In this document: positions 43,360-52,793 of the stretch, one piece after another
Numbering within the stretch: position 1 is the stretch's first letter
Layout of the letters: the number at the start of each line of letters is the position of its first letter
NCBI GenBank assembly: GCA_037045645.1
Contig: JBAOIH010000001.1
Location: forward strand, 1,712,001-1,776,000
Source: Nocardioides sp.
GTDB taxonomy: Bacteria; Actinomycetota; Actinomycetes; Propionibacteriales; Nocardioidaceae
Direction of reading: 5' to 3'
Length of the DNA: 64,000 nucleotides
Translations under genes and position numbers: made by a program
Notes under the pieces: generated by a model
The model's database searches: none
Told to the model about the DNA's origin: nothing
What the model saw: only the letters and a program-made list of their open reading frames with translations

Positions 43360-44315
43360 CCGCCGTCGTGTCCACCCGTGCCCTCACCCGCGACTTCAAG
43401 GTCCGTGACGGGCTGCGTCGGCGCACCCTCCGGGCGGTCGACGAACTCACCGTTGACATCGAGCCCGGATCAGCCGTGGGTTACATCGGCGCGAACGGCG
43501 CCGGGAAGTCCACCACCATCAAGATGCTGTGTGGGATCTTGCAGCCGACCAGTGGCAGCGTGCAGACATGTGGCCTCGATCCGATGCGTGAGCGGCGCCG
43601 ACTCGCGCGCCGCATCGGCGTGGTGTTCGGCCAGCGTTCGCAACTGTGGTGGGACCTGCCGGTGCACGAATCGTTCCGGATCTTGGCGGCCGTCCACTCC
43701 TTGCCCCTTGGGGTGGCGAGGGATCGTACGGAAGAACTGGTCGCCCAACTGGAGATGGCCGACTTCCTCGACACCCCCGTACGCCAACTCTCCCTCGGCC
43801 AGCGGATGCGTGCCGAGGTGGCCGCGGCCTTGCTGCACTCTCCCGAGTTGATCATCCTCGACGAGCCGACCATCGGTCTCGACGTGTTGTCCAAGCAGCG
43901 CCTGCGTGAGTTCCTGATCTCCGAACGCGCCGAGCACGGCACGACCCTGATGCTCACCACACACGACATGGGCGACATCGAACGGCTGTGTGAACGCGTG
44001 CTGATCGTCGATCACGGCCGACTGGCGTACGACGGCACGCTCGCGGGGCTGTCCGCGCAGGTGGGAGCGGAGCGTGAACTGGTCGTGGATCTGGCCGAAC
44101 CGACGCCGGATCTCGCTGGACTGGCAGGTGCTCGGTTGATCGCAAGCGAGGGGCAGGGGTTGCGTCAGCGTCTGGCCTTCGACGACACCACGACGGTCGC
44201 GCGACTGCTGACCGAGATCTCGACGCGAGTCGAGGTGCGTGACCTGACCGTGGAGGAGCCGGACATCGAGGACGTCGTACGACGGCTTTATGCCAACCAG
44301 CGTCGGGGTTCGTGA
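43356..44315 (+). CDS. ABC-2 exporter ATPase
   Basis: A 319-residue ATPase: Walker A GANGAGKSTTIKML, Q-loop VVFGQRSQLWWDLP (the WWDLP text is typical of this exporter class), signature LSLGQRMRAEVAAALLHSP, Walker B LIILDEPTIGLD and the switch His in LTTHDMGDIE. Together with the two permeases it makes a complete exporter. Its TGA begins a short repeat shared with relA. Confidence 0.92.
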   Translation: MTAVVSTRALTRDFKVRDGLRRRTLRAVDELTVDIEPGSAVGYIGANGAGKSTTIKMLCGILQPTSGSVQTCGLDPMRERRRLARRIGVVFGQRSQLWWDLPVHESFRILAAVHSLPLGVARDRTEELVAQLEMADFLDTPVRQLSLGQRMRAEVAAALLHSPELIILDEPTIGLDVLSKQRLREFLISERAEHGTTLMLTTHDMGDIERLCERVLIVDHGRLAYDGTLAGLSAQVGAERELVVDLAEPTPDLAGLAGARLIASEGQGLRQRLAFDDTTTVARLLTEISTRVEVRDLTVEEPDIEDVVRRLYANQRRGS

Positions 44316-44344
44316 CCCCTCGGCGAGTTTTTCGTGACCCCTCA
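44309..44344. repeat. 22-bp repeat between convergent ABC ATPase and relA
   Basis: TTCGTGACCCCTC occurs at 44309 and 44331, 22 bases apart. The first copy contains the ATPase stop (TGA 44313-44315). On the other strand the relA stop (TGA 44344-44342) begins TGAGGGGTCACGAAAAACTC. The whole gap between the two stop codons is repeat. Confidence 0.75.
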
Positions 44345-46634
44345 GTGGGTGACCCGGTAGGCATCGAACACGTCGGGCACGTTGCGCACGGCGGCCAGCA
44401 CTCCGTTGAGGTGTGAGGCATCGGCCAACTCGAAGGTGTAGCGGCTGATCGCCTTGCGGTCGCGACTCGTCGTCAGTTGCGCGGACAGGATGTTGACCTG
44501 GATGTCGGACAACGCCTTGGTGATATCGGAGAGCAGTCCTTGTCGGTCCATGGCCTCGACCTGGATGTTCACCAGATACTTCGCGTCGGCCGATTCCACC
44601 CACTCGACCGGCAGCACGCGCTGCTCTTGCTCCAGCAACGGCCCGGCGTTGGTGCAGTCGACGCGGTGCACCGACACACCGCCACCCTTGGTGACGAAGC
44701 CGAGGATCTCGTCGGGCGGCACCGGCGTACAACACTTCGCAAGCTTGACCCAGACATCCGGCTGACCCGTGACGACCACACCGGAGTCACCACCGGTGAG
44801 GTTGCGTGACTGGCCGCGCCTGGTGATCTGGACGGCCTCGCTCATATCCTCGCGGGCGCCGTCCTCGCCGCCGTGCAAGGTGATGACCCGGCGTACGACC
44901 GCCTGCGCGCTGATGTGGTTCTCCCCCACCGCGGCATAGAGCGCGTCGACGTCGGCCAGCCGGAAGTACGCCGCCGCCAGGCTCAACGACTCGTGGGTGA
45001 GCACCCGCTTGAGTCCGACGCCCTCCTTGCGCATCAACCTGGCGATCGACTCCTTGCCGGTCTCGATCGCCTCCTCGCGCCGCTCCTTGGTGAAACGCTG
45101 CTTGATCTTCGATCGCGCACGCGGCGACTTGACGAAGTTCAGCCAGTCGCGAGAAGGCCCGGCGTTGTCAGGCTTGGTGAAGACCTCGACGATGTCGCCC
45201 ATCTCCAGTTGCGACGACAGCGACACCAGGCGGCCGTTGACCCGGGCGCCGATGGTGTGGTTCCCGACCTCGGTGTGCACGCCGTACGCGAAGTCGACCG
45301 GCGTCGACCCGTTGGGCAGCGAGATGACCTTGCCCATGGGAGTGAAGACATACAGCGGCGCGTTGCGCATCTCGGTACGCAGGGTGTCGAGGTATTCGGA
45401 CGGGTCGTCGTACTCGCTTTGCCAATCGGCGAGCTGCGCCACCCACTTCATGTCGTCGAGGTCGCCCAACTGGTCGGTGTCTCGACCGGCGCGGCCGTCC
45501 TCTTTGTACTTCCAGTGTGCGGCGACGCCGTATTCGGCGCGACGGTGCATGTCATAGGTACGGATCTGGATCTCGACCGGCTTGCCCCGCGGACCGATCA
45601 CCGTGGTGTGCAGGGACTGATAGAGGTTGAACTTCGGCACCGCCACGAAGTCCTTGAACCGGCCCAGCAGCGGGTTCCAGCGGGCGTGCACGATGCCAAG
45701 CACGGCATAGCAGTCGCTCTTGTCCGGGACCAACACCCGCAGTCCGACCAGGTCATAGATGTCGGAGAACGAGCGGCCACCGACGATCATCTTCTGATAG
45801 ATCGAGAAATAGTGTTTGGGGCGACCGGTGACGGTGGCCTTGATCCTGCCCTCCTTGAGGTCGGCCTCGACCTGGGCCACGACCTCGGCAAGGAAGCCGT
45901 CACGTGACGGCGCCCGGTCGGCGACCATCCGGACGATCTCGTCGTAGAGTCTTGGGCTCCAAGGTGGCGAAGGCGAGATCCTCCAGTTCCCACTTGAGGG
46001 TGTTCATGCCCAGCCGGTGTGCAAGCGGGGCATAGATGTCGAGCGTCTGACGCGCCGTCTTCTCCTGCGACTCGCGCTTGACATAGCGCAGGGTGCGCAT
46101 GTTGTGCAGCCGGTCGGCCAGCTTGATCACCAGGACCCGGATGTCGCGGGCCATCGCGACGATCATCTTGCGGATGGTCTCGGCCTCGGCAGCGGCCCCG
46201 TACTCCACCTTGTCGAGCTTGGTCACCCCGTCGACCAGCGCTGCCACCTCCGGGCCGAAGTCGGCGGTCAACTGCTCCAACGTGTAGGGGGTGTCTTCCA
46301 CGGTGTCATGCAGCAGCGCCGCCACGAGGGTGGGTTCGGTCATGCCGATGTCGGCCAGGATCGTGGTTACCGCGAGCGGGTGGGTGATGTAGGGGTCGCC
46401 GCTCTTGCGCGTCTGGCCGCGGTGGTATTTCTCGGCAATCGCGTACGCCCGCTCCAGCAGGGCCAGGTCCGCCTTGGGATGGCTGGCGCGCACCGCGTTG
46501 AAGAGCGGGTCGAGCACCGGGTTCGTCACCGGCTGGGCGCGCGTACCGATCCGGGCCAACCGTGCCCGCATTCCGCGCGGGCTCACCGGCGCACGCGGCC
46601 CGACCTCCTGGGGGACGACGTCTTCGTGCACCAT
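44342..46634 (-). pseudogene. relA: (p)ppGpp synthetase/hydrolase RelA/SpoT (RSH), apparent frameshift
   Basis: The N-terminal part (from GTG/ATG near 46634) holds the HD hydrolase domain: THPLAVTTILADIG, LLHDTVEDTPYTLEQL, KLADRLHNMRTL. The rest holds the synthetase domain (GRPKHYFSIYQKM, YDLVGLRVLV, YQSLHTTVIGPRG), TGS, and a C-terminal ACT domain (VNIQVEAMDRQGLLSDITKA). They are in different frames: an extra base at 45950 splits AAG-CTC-TAC (EPK-LYDEIVRM). Without it the protein is a normal long RSH of about 760 aa. An error is likely, as this gene is rarely lost. Confidence 0.9.
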
Positions 46635-46653
46635 GCACGGAGTCTAGTAGGAC

Positions 46654-47202
46654 TCAGACCTGCATCAGCACGACGAGGGGCAGGTCACCCGCCGCTTCGC
46701 GGCCGGGCAGGAAGGTGAGTTCCATCAGCATCGCGACGCCGTGGACCACGGCGCCACAGGACTCGATCAGCTGACGGGTGGCATCGAGGGTGCCGCCGGT
46801 GGCGAGCACGTCATCGACGACCAACACCCGGTCCCCCGGCTTGAGCGCGTCCTGATGGATCTCCAGCGTTGCGGTGCCGTATTCGAGGTCGTAGGTCACC
46901 GCATGCGTCTCGCGGGGCAACTTGCCGGCCTTGCGGACGGGAACGAAGCCGACGCCGAGTTCGAGAGCCACCCCAGTGCCGAGGATGAATCCGCGCGATT
47001 CCATGCCGACGACGCGCTCCACCACGGTCGCGCCCGCCGCATCGCGACCGGCCGACGCCAGCCCGCGGACGATGGCACGCAACGCCGCACCATCGTCGAG
47101 GACCGGGGTGATGTCCTTGAAGACGACTCCGGGTTCGGGGAAGTCCGGGACGTCGACGACGAGACGGTGCAGCGCCTCCCTGGCCAGGTCGAGGTCACTC
47201 AT
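46654..47202 (-). CDS. apt: Adenine phosphoribosyltransferase
   Basis: A 182-residue Apt: FPEPGVVFKDITPVL, VVGMESRGFILG, VRKAGKLPRETH, and the PRPP loop RVLVVDDVLATGGTLDAT. Salvages adenine to AMP. Directly upstream of relA as usual. Its ATG overlaps the restored yajC stop (ATGA). Confidence 0.95.
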   Translation of the reverse strand: MSDLDLAREALHRLVVDVPDFPEPGVVFKDITPVLDDGAALRAIVRGLASAGRDAAGATVVERVVGMESRGFILGTGVALELGVGFVPVRKAGKLPRETHAVTYDLEYGTATLEIHQDALKPGDRVLVVDDVLATGGTLDATRQLIESCGAVVHGVAMLMELTFLPGREAAGDLPLVVLMQV

Positions 47203-47508
47203 GCTTCCGGCCGAGGCTCGTCGGTCTGTGTCGGTGCGTCAGCGCGGTCCGGCTCCTTGCCCCCGATAGCGGCGCGTACGACCGTGATCTCCACGCCGGG
47301 AGCTGACTTCGAGCGAGACCTTGTCCCCGTCGAGGCCGCGTACGGTCCCCAGGATGCCGGAGGTGGTGATCACCCGGTCTCCCTCGGCGAGCGCGGCATG
47401 CAACTCGGCCATCGCCTTGTTGCGCTTGGACTGCGGCCTGATGATCAGCAGCCAGAAGACGCCGAACAGCGCGAGGAGGGGCAACAAAGTGGAGGCGAGC
47501 TCCGGCAC
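47199..47508 (-). pseudogene. yajC: Sec translocase accessory subunit YajC, apparent frameshift
   Basis: MPELASTLLPLLALFGVFWL is the single membrane helix, followed by IRPQSKRNKAMAEL and GDRVITTSGILGTVRGLDGD, the YajC hallmarks. After LEV the frame breaks: an extra base at 47304 separates GTC from GCT-CCC-GGC-GTG. Removing it gives VAPGVEITVVRAAIGG and an acidic tail ending at TGA 47201-47199, overlapping apt. About 103 residues when restored. secD/secF do not follow it. Confidence 0.85.
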
Positions 47509-47558
47509 GGGACACCAACTTCTCGGAGTAGACAGGTCGCGGGGAGTCTAGCCAGGTC

Positions 47559-48629
47559 TCATTCGTCGAAAAGCGATGCGTCGTACGCCTCGATGCCGCG
47601 CGGCGGCGTCAGTCCGAGGTGGGACCAGGCGGCAGGCGTGGCCACGCGTCCACGCGGGGTGCGCGCCAAGAAGCCGTTGCGGACCAGGAAGGGCTCGGCG
47701 ACCTCCTCGACCGTCTCGCGTTCCTCACCAACTGCCACCGCCAGTGTCGAGAGGCCGACCGGCCCGCCGGCGAAGCGTTTGCACAGCGCCTCCAGGACCC
47801 CGCGGTCGAGACGATCGAGGCCCAACTCGTCGACCTCGAAGAGGTCCAGTGCCTCCTGGGCCGTGCCCAAGGTGACGACACCGTCGCCGTGCACCTGGGC
47901 GAAGTCGCGCACGCGGCGCAGCAGCCGGTTGGCGATACGCGGCGTGCCGCGTGAGCGCGACGCGATCTCCGCTGTGCCGTCGGCGCGACTCTCGACGCCG
48001 AGCAGCGAGGCTGAGCGCTGCACGATGCGGTCGAGCTCGTCGGGCTCATAGAACTCCAGGTGCGCGGTGAAGCCGAAGCGATCGCGCAGCGGACCCGGCA
48101 GCAGGCCTGCGCGCGTCGTGGCCCCCACGAGGGTGAACGGCGGGATCTCCAGCGGGATTGCGGTAGCTCCCGGGCCCTTGCCGATCACCACGTCGACTCG
48201 GAAATCCTCCATCGCCAGATAGAGCATCTCCTCGGCTGGTCGGCTCATCCGATGGATCTCGTCGACGAACAGCACGTCACCCTCGTTGAGTCCCGACAAG
48301 ATCGCGGCCAGGTCGCCGGCGTGCGTGATCGCCGGACCACTCGTGAGACGCAGCGGCACATTCATCTCGTGAGCGATGATCATCGCCAGCGTCGTCTTGC
48401 CAAGTCCGGGTGGGCCACTGAGCAGCACATGGTCGGGAGGGCGCTGCCGCCTGCGGGCGGCCTCCAGGACGAGGCCGAGTTGAGCGCGTACGCGTTGCTG
48501 GCCGACCACCTCGTCCAGGTTGCGCGGGCGCAGGGCGGCCTCGATCGTACGCTCGTCACCCTCGGCCTCGGCGGCGGTGAGGCGTTGCAGGTGGGCTTCC
48601 TCTGCGGCCGTCAGGAAGTCGTCGGTCAC
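47559..48629 (-). CDS. ruvB: Holliday junction branch migration ATPase RuvB
   Basis: A 356-residue RuvB: ALRPRNLDEVVGQQRV, Walker A GPPGLGKTTLAM at 72-83, Walker B LFVDEIHRM, ATTRAGLLPGPLRDRFG, and the winged-helix end (FLARTPRGRVATPAAW). Works with RuvA at four-way junctions. Confidence 0.95.
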   Translation of the reverse strand: MTDDFLTAAEEAHLQRLTAAEAEGDERTIEAALRPRNLDEVVGQQRVRAQLGLVLEAARRRQRPPDHVLLSGPPGLGKTTLAMIIAHEMNVPLRLTSGPAITHAGDLAAILSGLNEGDVLFVDEIHRMSRPAEEMLYLAMEDFRVDVVIGKGPGATAIPLEIPPFTLVGATTRAGLLPGPLRDRFGFTAHLEFYEPDELDRIVQRSASLLGVESRADGTAEIASRSRGTPRIANRLLRRVRDFAQVHGDGVVTLGTAQEALDLFEVDELGLDRLDRGVLEALCKRFAGGPVGLSTLAVAVGEERETVEEVAEPFLVRNGFLARTPRGRVATPAAWSHLGLTPPRGIEAYDASLFDE

Positions 48630-48633
48630 GATG

Positions 48634-49227
48634 TCACGCCTTGCTCAGCGTACGCAGAGCCGCCCGCAGCAGCGCCCCCACGTCCGGGGTGCCGGTGACG
48701 TCAGCCGCGACCTGGTCGACCGCCTTGTCCGCCTCCCTGGCCGGATAGCCGAGGCCGACCAGACCCTGGTGGACCTGGTCGCGCCAGGCGGCGGCACCGC
48801 CGCTGACCGGCACACGCGCTCCGGTCGGCGCGCCCACCCTGTCCTTGAGTTCGAGGATGATCCGTTGCGCACCCTTCTGCCCGATGCCGGGCACGCGCGT
48901 CAGCGTCTTGACGTCCTCGCCGGAGATGGCGGCCCGCAGGTTGTCGGGGTCGAGCACGGCCAGCATCGCCTGGGCCAGTTTGGGGCCGACTCCCGACGCG
49001 GTCTGCACCAACTCGAACAGTTGCTTCTCGTCGTCGTCGGCGAAGCCGAAGATCGTCAGCGAGTCCTCGCGTACGACCATCGAGGTGGGCAGGGTGGCCG
49101 ATGCTCCGGTGCGCAACGTGGCCAAGGTTGCGGGAGTGCAGTGCAACTCCAGGCCGACTCCCCCGACGTCGAGCACGGCGCTGTTGAGAGTGACGGCGGC
49201 GACCTCGCCACGGACGTACGCGATCAT
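48634..49227 (-). CDS. ruvA: Holliday junction DNA-binding protein RuvA
   Basis: A 197-residue RuvA: OB fold start MIAYVRGEVAAVTLNSAVLD, two HhH motifs (TASGVGPKLAQAML; RVPGIGQKGAQRIILELKD) and a C-terminal RuvB-contact domain. Overlaps ruvC by ATGA (49227-49224). Confidence 0.95.
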   Translation of the reverse strand: MIAYVRGEVAAVTLNSAVLDVGGVGLELHCTPATLATLRTGASATLPTSMVVREDSLTIFGFADDDEKQLFELVQTASGVGPKLAQAMLAVLDPDNLRAAISGEDVKTLTRVPGIGQKGAQRIILELKDRVGAPTGARVPVSGGAAAWRDQVHQGLVGLGYPAREADKAVDQVAADVTGTPDVGALLRAALRTLSKA

Positions 49228-49769
49228 CGCGCTCCTCCTCGCGCGCCGGCCAGCAGTGCCTTCTGCTTGGCCAGGGCCTCCTCAAGACGCGACTGAGCTC
49301 CGCCGCGCCAGATGTGCGTGATGGCCAGGGCGAGCGCGTCGGCGGCGTCCGCCGGCTTCGGCGGCGCATCGAGGCTGAGAATGCGAGTCACCATGGCGCC
49401 GACCTGCGCCTTGTTGGCTCGACCGTTGCCGGAGACTGCCGCCTTCACCTCGCTCGGTGTGTGCGTGGCGATCGGCAGGCCGCGTCGGGCGGCACACACC
49501 ATCGCGATGCCACTGGCCTGCGCGGTCCCCATGATGGTGCTGGAGTCGGAACGGGCGAAGACACGCTCCACCGCCACCGCGTCGGGTCGGTGTTCGTCGA
49601 GCCAGGCGTCGATGCCCTTCTCGATCGTGACGAGTCGATGCGCGACGGCCAGATCGGCGCTGGTGCGGATCACGTTGACGTCGACCAAGCGCAGTGGGCG
49701 ACCCACCGTGCCTTCCACGACACCCATCCCGCACCGGGTCAGACCGGGGTCGATGCCGAGCACTCGCAC
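49224..49769 (-). CDS. ruvC: Holliday junction resolvase RuvC
   Basis: A 181-residue RuvC: GIDPGLTRCGMGV with catalytic Asp7, VAVERVFARSDSSTIMGTAQ with the catalytic Glu, and a late DAADALALAITH. GTG 49769 is chosen because the family starts just before GIDPG; a 59-residue upstream extension in the frame is not family-like. Confidence 0.94.
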   Translation of the reverse strand: MRVLGIDPGLTRCGMGVVEGTVGRPLRLVDVNVIRTSADLAVAHRLVTIEKGIDAWLDEHRPDAVAVERVFARSDSSTIMGTAQASGIAMVCAARRGLPIATHTPSEVKAAVSGNGRANKAQVGAMVTRILSLDAPPKPADAADALALAITHIWRGGAQSRLEEALAKQKALLAGARGGAR

Positions 49770-49884
49770 AGGCCGCCCTCCTCCAAGCAGGTTCCGAACA
49801 CGTGTTCGTACGCTAACCCGCGCCGCAGTCGCGACGTGAGTACGACACGCAGCCGCGCCGCAAGTCGCGAAGTAGTCTGACCGG

Positions 49885-50106
49885 GTGACTGACGAAAAGC
49901 GACGATGGTCGGATCTGACGCGCACGCAACGCCACGCCATCCTCACGGCCGGAGCGGCCGAGTTGGCATTGACGACCTATGCCCTCGTCGACCTCGCCCG
50001 GCGTGACCCGGCGCAAGTACGCGGTCGCCGGAGCCTGTGGCCGTTGGCCTTCGTGGTCCAGCCCTTCGGGCCCCTCGCGTATCTGCGGTGGGGCCGTCGA
50101 AGGTAG
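49885..50106 (+). CDS. Small PLDc_N-type membrane protein
   Basis: A 73-residue protein: one clear hydrophobic helix (ILTAGAAELALTTYALVDLA), then RDPAQVRGRRSLWPLAF and PFGPLAYLRWGRRR, the P-G-x-x-Y/L-x-x-G-R end of the PLD nuclease N-terminal-like family. Role unknown. The GTG start lies seven bases after TAGTCT (49873-49878), so a leaderless transcript is likely. Confidence 0.78.
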   Translation: MTDEKRRWSDLTRTQRHAILTAGAAELALTTYALVDLARRDPAQVRGRRSLWPLAFVVQPFGPLAYLRWGRRR

Positions 50107-50143
50107 ACCCTCAGCGTGTCGCCTTCGGGCCACCAGCAGGAAC

Positions 50144-50908
50144 TCAGGCGTCGAGTTCGGCCATGACCTCGTCGGAGACGTCGACGTTGGCGAAGACGTT
50201 CTGCACATCATCGAGGTCCTCCAGGGCATCGATGAGCCGGAACACCTTGGCTGCTGCCTCCGCGTCGACCGGGATCTCCATGCTGGCCACGAAGTTGACG
50301 TCGGCGGAGTCATAGTCGATGCCGGCGTCTTGCAATGCCGTACGCACCGCGACCACGTCGGTCGCCTCGGACTGCACCTCGATCTGGTCGCCGAGATCCT
50401 CGACCTCCTCGGCACCGGCGTCGAGCGCGGCCTCGAGGATGTCGTCCTCGCCGACCTCGCGCTCCTCCTGGGTCTTGGTCACGATCACCACGCCCTTGCG
50501 GGTGAACAAACGCGAGACCGAACCAGGGTCGGCCATGGTGCCACCGTTGCGCGTGACAGCGGTGCGTACCTCCATCGCGGCCCGGTTCTTGTTGTCGGTC
50601 AGGCACTCGATCAGCACGGCCACACCGTTGGCGCCGTACGCCTCGTACATGATCGTGTCGTAGGCGGCCCCACCTGCTTCGGCTCCAGAGCCGCGCTTGA
50701 CCGCGCGGTCGATGTTGTCGTTGGGGACCGACGACTTCTTGGCCTTCTGGATGGCGTCGTAGAGCGTCGGGTTGCCTGCGGGGTCACCGCCACCCAGGCG
50801 CGCTGCCACCTCGACGTTCTTGATCAACTTGGCGAACATCTTGCCGCGCTTGGCATCGATGACCGCCTTCTTGTGCTTGGTGGTCGCCCATTTGGAGTGG
50901 CCGGACAT
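50144..50908 (-). CDS. yebC: YebC/PmpR-family transcription/translation regulator
   Basis: A 254-residue protein: MSGHSKWATTKHKKAVIDAK, the invariant family start, then NPTLYDAIQKAKKSSVPNDN and YEAYGANGVAVLIECLTDN. Members bind DNA; some also act on stalled ribosomes. Normal actinobacterial place between pdxT and ruvC. Confidence 0.93.
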   Translation of the reverse strand: MSGHSKWATTKHKKAVIDAKRGKMFAKLIKNVEVAARLGGGDPAGNPTLYDAIQKAKKSSVPNDNIDRAVKRGSGAEAGGAAYDTIMYEAYGANGVAVLIECLTDNKNRAAMEVRTAVTRNGGTMADPGSVSRLFTRKGVVIVTKTQEEREVGEDDILEAALDAGAEEVEDLGDQIEVQSEATDVVAVRTALQDAGIDYDSADVNFVASMEIPVDAEAAAKVFRLIDALEDLDDVQNVFANVDVSDEVMAELDA

Positions 50909-50957
50909 GCATCCCTCTTCCGCGTACTTCGTACCTGCGTGGTCTTGGCGGCTCGCG

Positions 50958-51608
50958 TCAGCGAGACCGGACCAGGTCCACGAAATGCTGATGAATCCGA
51001 TCGCCGTCGCCTCCATGCCCGCTGATCTCGGGCCCCCCTATCTCGGGCCCCCCTATCTCGGGGTGGAACGACGTCGCCATCAGCATGCCTTGCTGAACAG
51101 CCACGATCCTACCTGCGGCGGCACCGGCGTGCGGCACGTCGCCGACTCGCGCCAACACGGTGACCTCGTCACCCGCACGCTCGACCCAGGGCGCACGGAT
51201 GAAGACGGCGTGTACCGGTGCGGCCTGGCCGGCGAAGTCGAGGTCGGTCTCGAAAGAGTCGACCTGGCGCCCGAAGGCGTTGCGCCGCACCGTGATGTCG
51301 AGACCGCCCAGGGTTTCTTGGCCGTCGATGCCGTCCTCGATCTCGTCGGCCAACAAGATCATCCCCGCGCAGGTGCCGAAGGCGGGCAGTCCGGCACGGA
51401 TCCGGGCTCGCAGGGGGTCGAGGAGGCCGAACAGCGCAGCCAGTTTGATCATCGTCGTCGACTCGCCGCCGGGCAGGATCAGCCCGTCGATGCGCTCGAG
51501 TTCGTCGAGACGGCGTACGGGCATCGCCTCGACGCCGAGTCTGCGCAACGCGTGAAGGTGTTCGCGGACATCGCCTTGAAGGGCGAGCACGCCGATGGAC
51601 AGTGGCAC
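50958..51608 (-). CDS. pdxT: PLP synthase glutaminase subunit with a repeat insertion
   Basis: A 216-residue class I amidotransferase: LALQGDVREH, LPGGESTTM, the catalytic Cys80 in FGTCAGMILLA, and H182/E184 in SFHPE. Just after E184 the text reads IGGPEIGGPEISGHGG where family members go straight to LTGDxRIHQ; the extra residues come from a 15-bp tandem repeat. Feeds ammonia to PdxS for PLP synthesis. GTG start at 51608. Confidence 0.93.
   Translation of the reverse strand: MPLSIGVLALQGDVREHLHALRRLGVEAMPVRRLDELERIDGLILPGGESTTMIKLAALFGLLDPLRARIRAGLPAFGTCAGMILLADEIEDGIDGQETLGGLDITVRRNAFGRQVDSFETDLDFAGQAAPVHAVFIRAPWVERAGDEVTVLARVGDVPHAGAAAGRIVAVQQGMLMATSFHPEIGGPEIGGPEISGHGGDGDRIHQHFVDLVRSR
51026..51062. 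repeat. 15-bp tandem repeat inside pdxT
   Basis: TCTCGGGCCCCCCTA starts at 51026 and 51041, with a partial third unit at 51056. In pdxT it encodes PEIGG-PEIGG, duplicating the Pro-Glu of the catalytic HPE motif. Length is a multiple of three, so the frame is kept. Confidence 0.85.
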
Positions 51609-51664
51609 GAACCACGAGCCTAATGAAGCCGGATTTCCGCCGCTGTGCGCCTACCCTCGTCGCC

Positions 51665-52792
51665 ATGTCACGACCGCTCGCGGCCCTCCTCACCATCCTC
51701 GCCCTGCTGGCGGTCCCGCTGGCGCCCGCGGGCTCAGCCCCCGGGCGGGCCGACACGTCGTACGACGCTCGGATCCGAGGCTGGGACGTGGCGACACCGG
51801 CCGCGGCCGACTTCCGGGCCAAGCGCCTGGCGTGGCTGGCGAGACAGGCCAAACGCCGCAACTCCACGTGCTTCGCGGTGGTGCGCGACGGCCGCCTGGT
51901 CAGGGATTGGAACTGGCTCCAGCACACCCGCGACACCCCGCGCGAGGTCTTCTCGGTCACCAAGTCGGTGACTGCGACCCTGATCGGGATCGCGGCGCGA
52001 GACGGCGACCTCAAGGTTTCGGACCGAGCGTCCAAGTACATCCCCAGGTGGCGCAAAGGCCCGTCTCGCCACGTGACCATCCGCCACTTGCTGAGCAACA
52101 GCAGCGGTCGCTTCTGGTCGTTCAAGGGTGACTACGGCCGCCTCTTCCAAGCGCGCAACCGGACCAAGTACGCGGTCGGCCTTCGCCAGCAGTACGCCCC
52201 CGGAGCCACCTGGGCCTACAACAACGCCGCGATCCAGACGCTCGACCTGATCTTGCGACGCGCGACCGGGATGGCGACCGACGACTTCGCGCAGCGGCGA
52301 CTGTTCGGGCCCCTGGGAATGCGCAACACCTCGATGACGCGGGACCCCAGCGGTCGCTCGACCAACACCTATTTCGGCTTGCGCACGACCTGCCTGGACA
52401 TCGCGAAGTTCGCTCGCTTGTATCTGCAGCGCGGAAGGCTCGGCGAGCGCCGCATCCTGTCCAAGGCGTTCGTTCGCGCGGCGACCGGACGCTCGTCGAC
52501 GGCTCACGCCGCGAACTACGGCTACCTGTGGTGGCTCAACCGCCCCGGCATTCTGCGCGGCGCGACCGATCGGGTCGACCGGCACGGCCAGCCGCTCGAC
52601 CGGGCGTACGGAAAACTCGCGCCGCGCGCCTCCGAGCGCGCGTTCGCCGCGCTCGGCTTCGGTGGCCAGACGGTGCTCGTCGATCCGGGCTCTCGCACCA
52701 TCGTGGTGCGTCTCGGCATCGTCAAGCAGGGCGTGCACTACACGTTCGAGGACGCCACACGAGTAGTGACCTGGGCTCAGCGGCGGCGCTAG
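51665..52792 (+). CDS. Secreted serine hydrolase, class C beta-lactamase fold
   Basis: A 375-residue protein with a signal peptide (LLTILALLAVPLAPAGSA). The S-x-x-K motif is FSVTKSVTATLIG and the second motif is the Y-x-N of WAYNNAA; GFGGQTV near the end fits the third. Such enzymes act on beta-lactams, peptidoglycan peptides or esters; the substrate is unknown. Stands alone between pdxT and pdxS genes transcribed the other way. Confidence 0.87.
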   Translation: MSRPLAALLTILALLAVPLAPAGSAPGRADTSYDARIRGWDVATPAAADFRAKRLAWLARQAKRRNSTCFAVVRDGRLVRDWNWLQHTRDTPREVFSVTKSVTATLIGIAARDGDLKVSDRASKYIPRWRKGPSRHVTIRHLLSNSSGRFWSFKGDYGRLFQARNRTKYAVGLRQQYAPGATWAYNNAAIQTLDLILRRATGMATDDFAQRRLFGPLGMRNTSMTRDPSGRSTNTYFGLRTTCLDIAKFARLYLQRGRLGERRILSKAFVRAATGRSSTAHAANYGYLWWLNRPGILRGATDRVDRHGQPLDRAYGKLAPRASERAFAALGFGGQTVLVDPGSRTIVVRLGIVKQGVHYTFEDATRVVTWAQRRR

Positions 52793-52793
52793 T

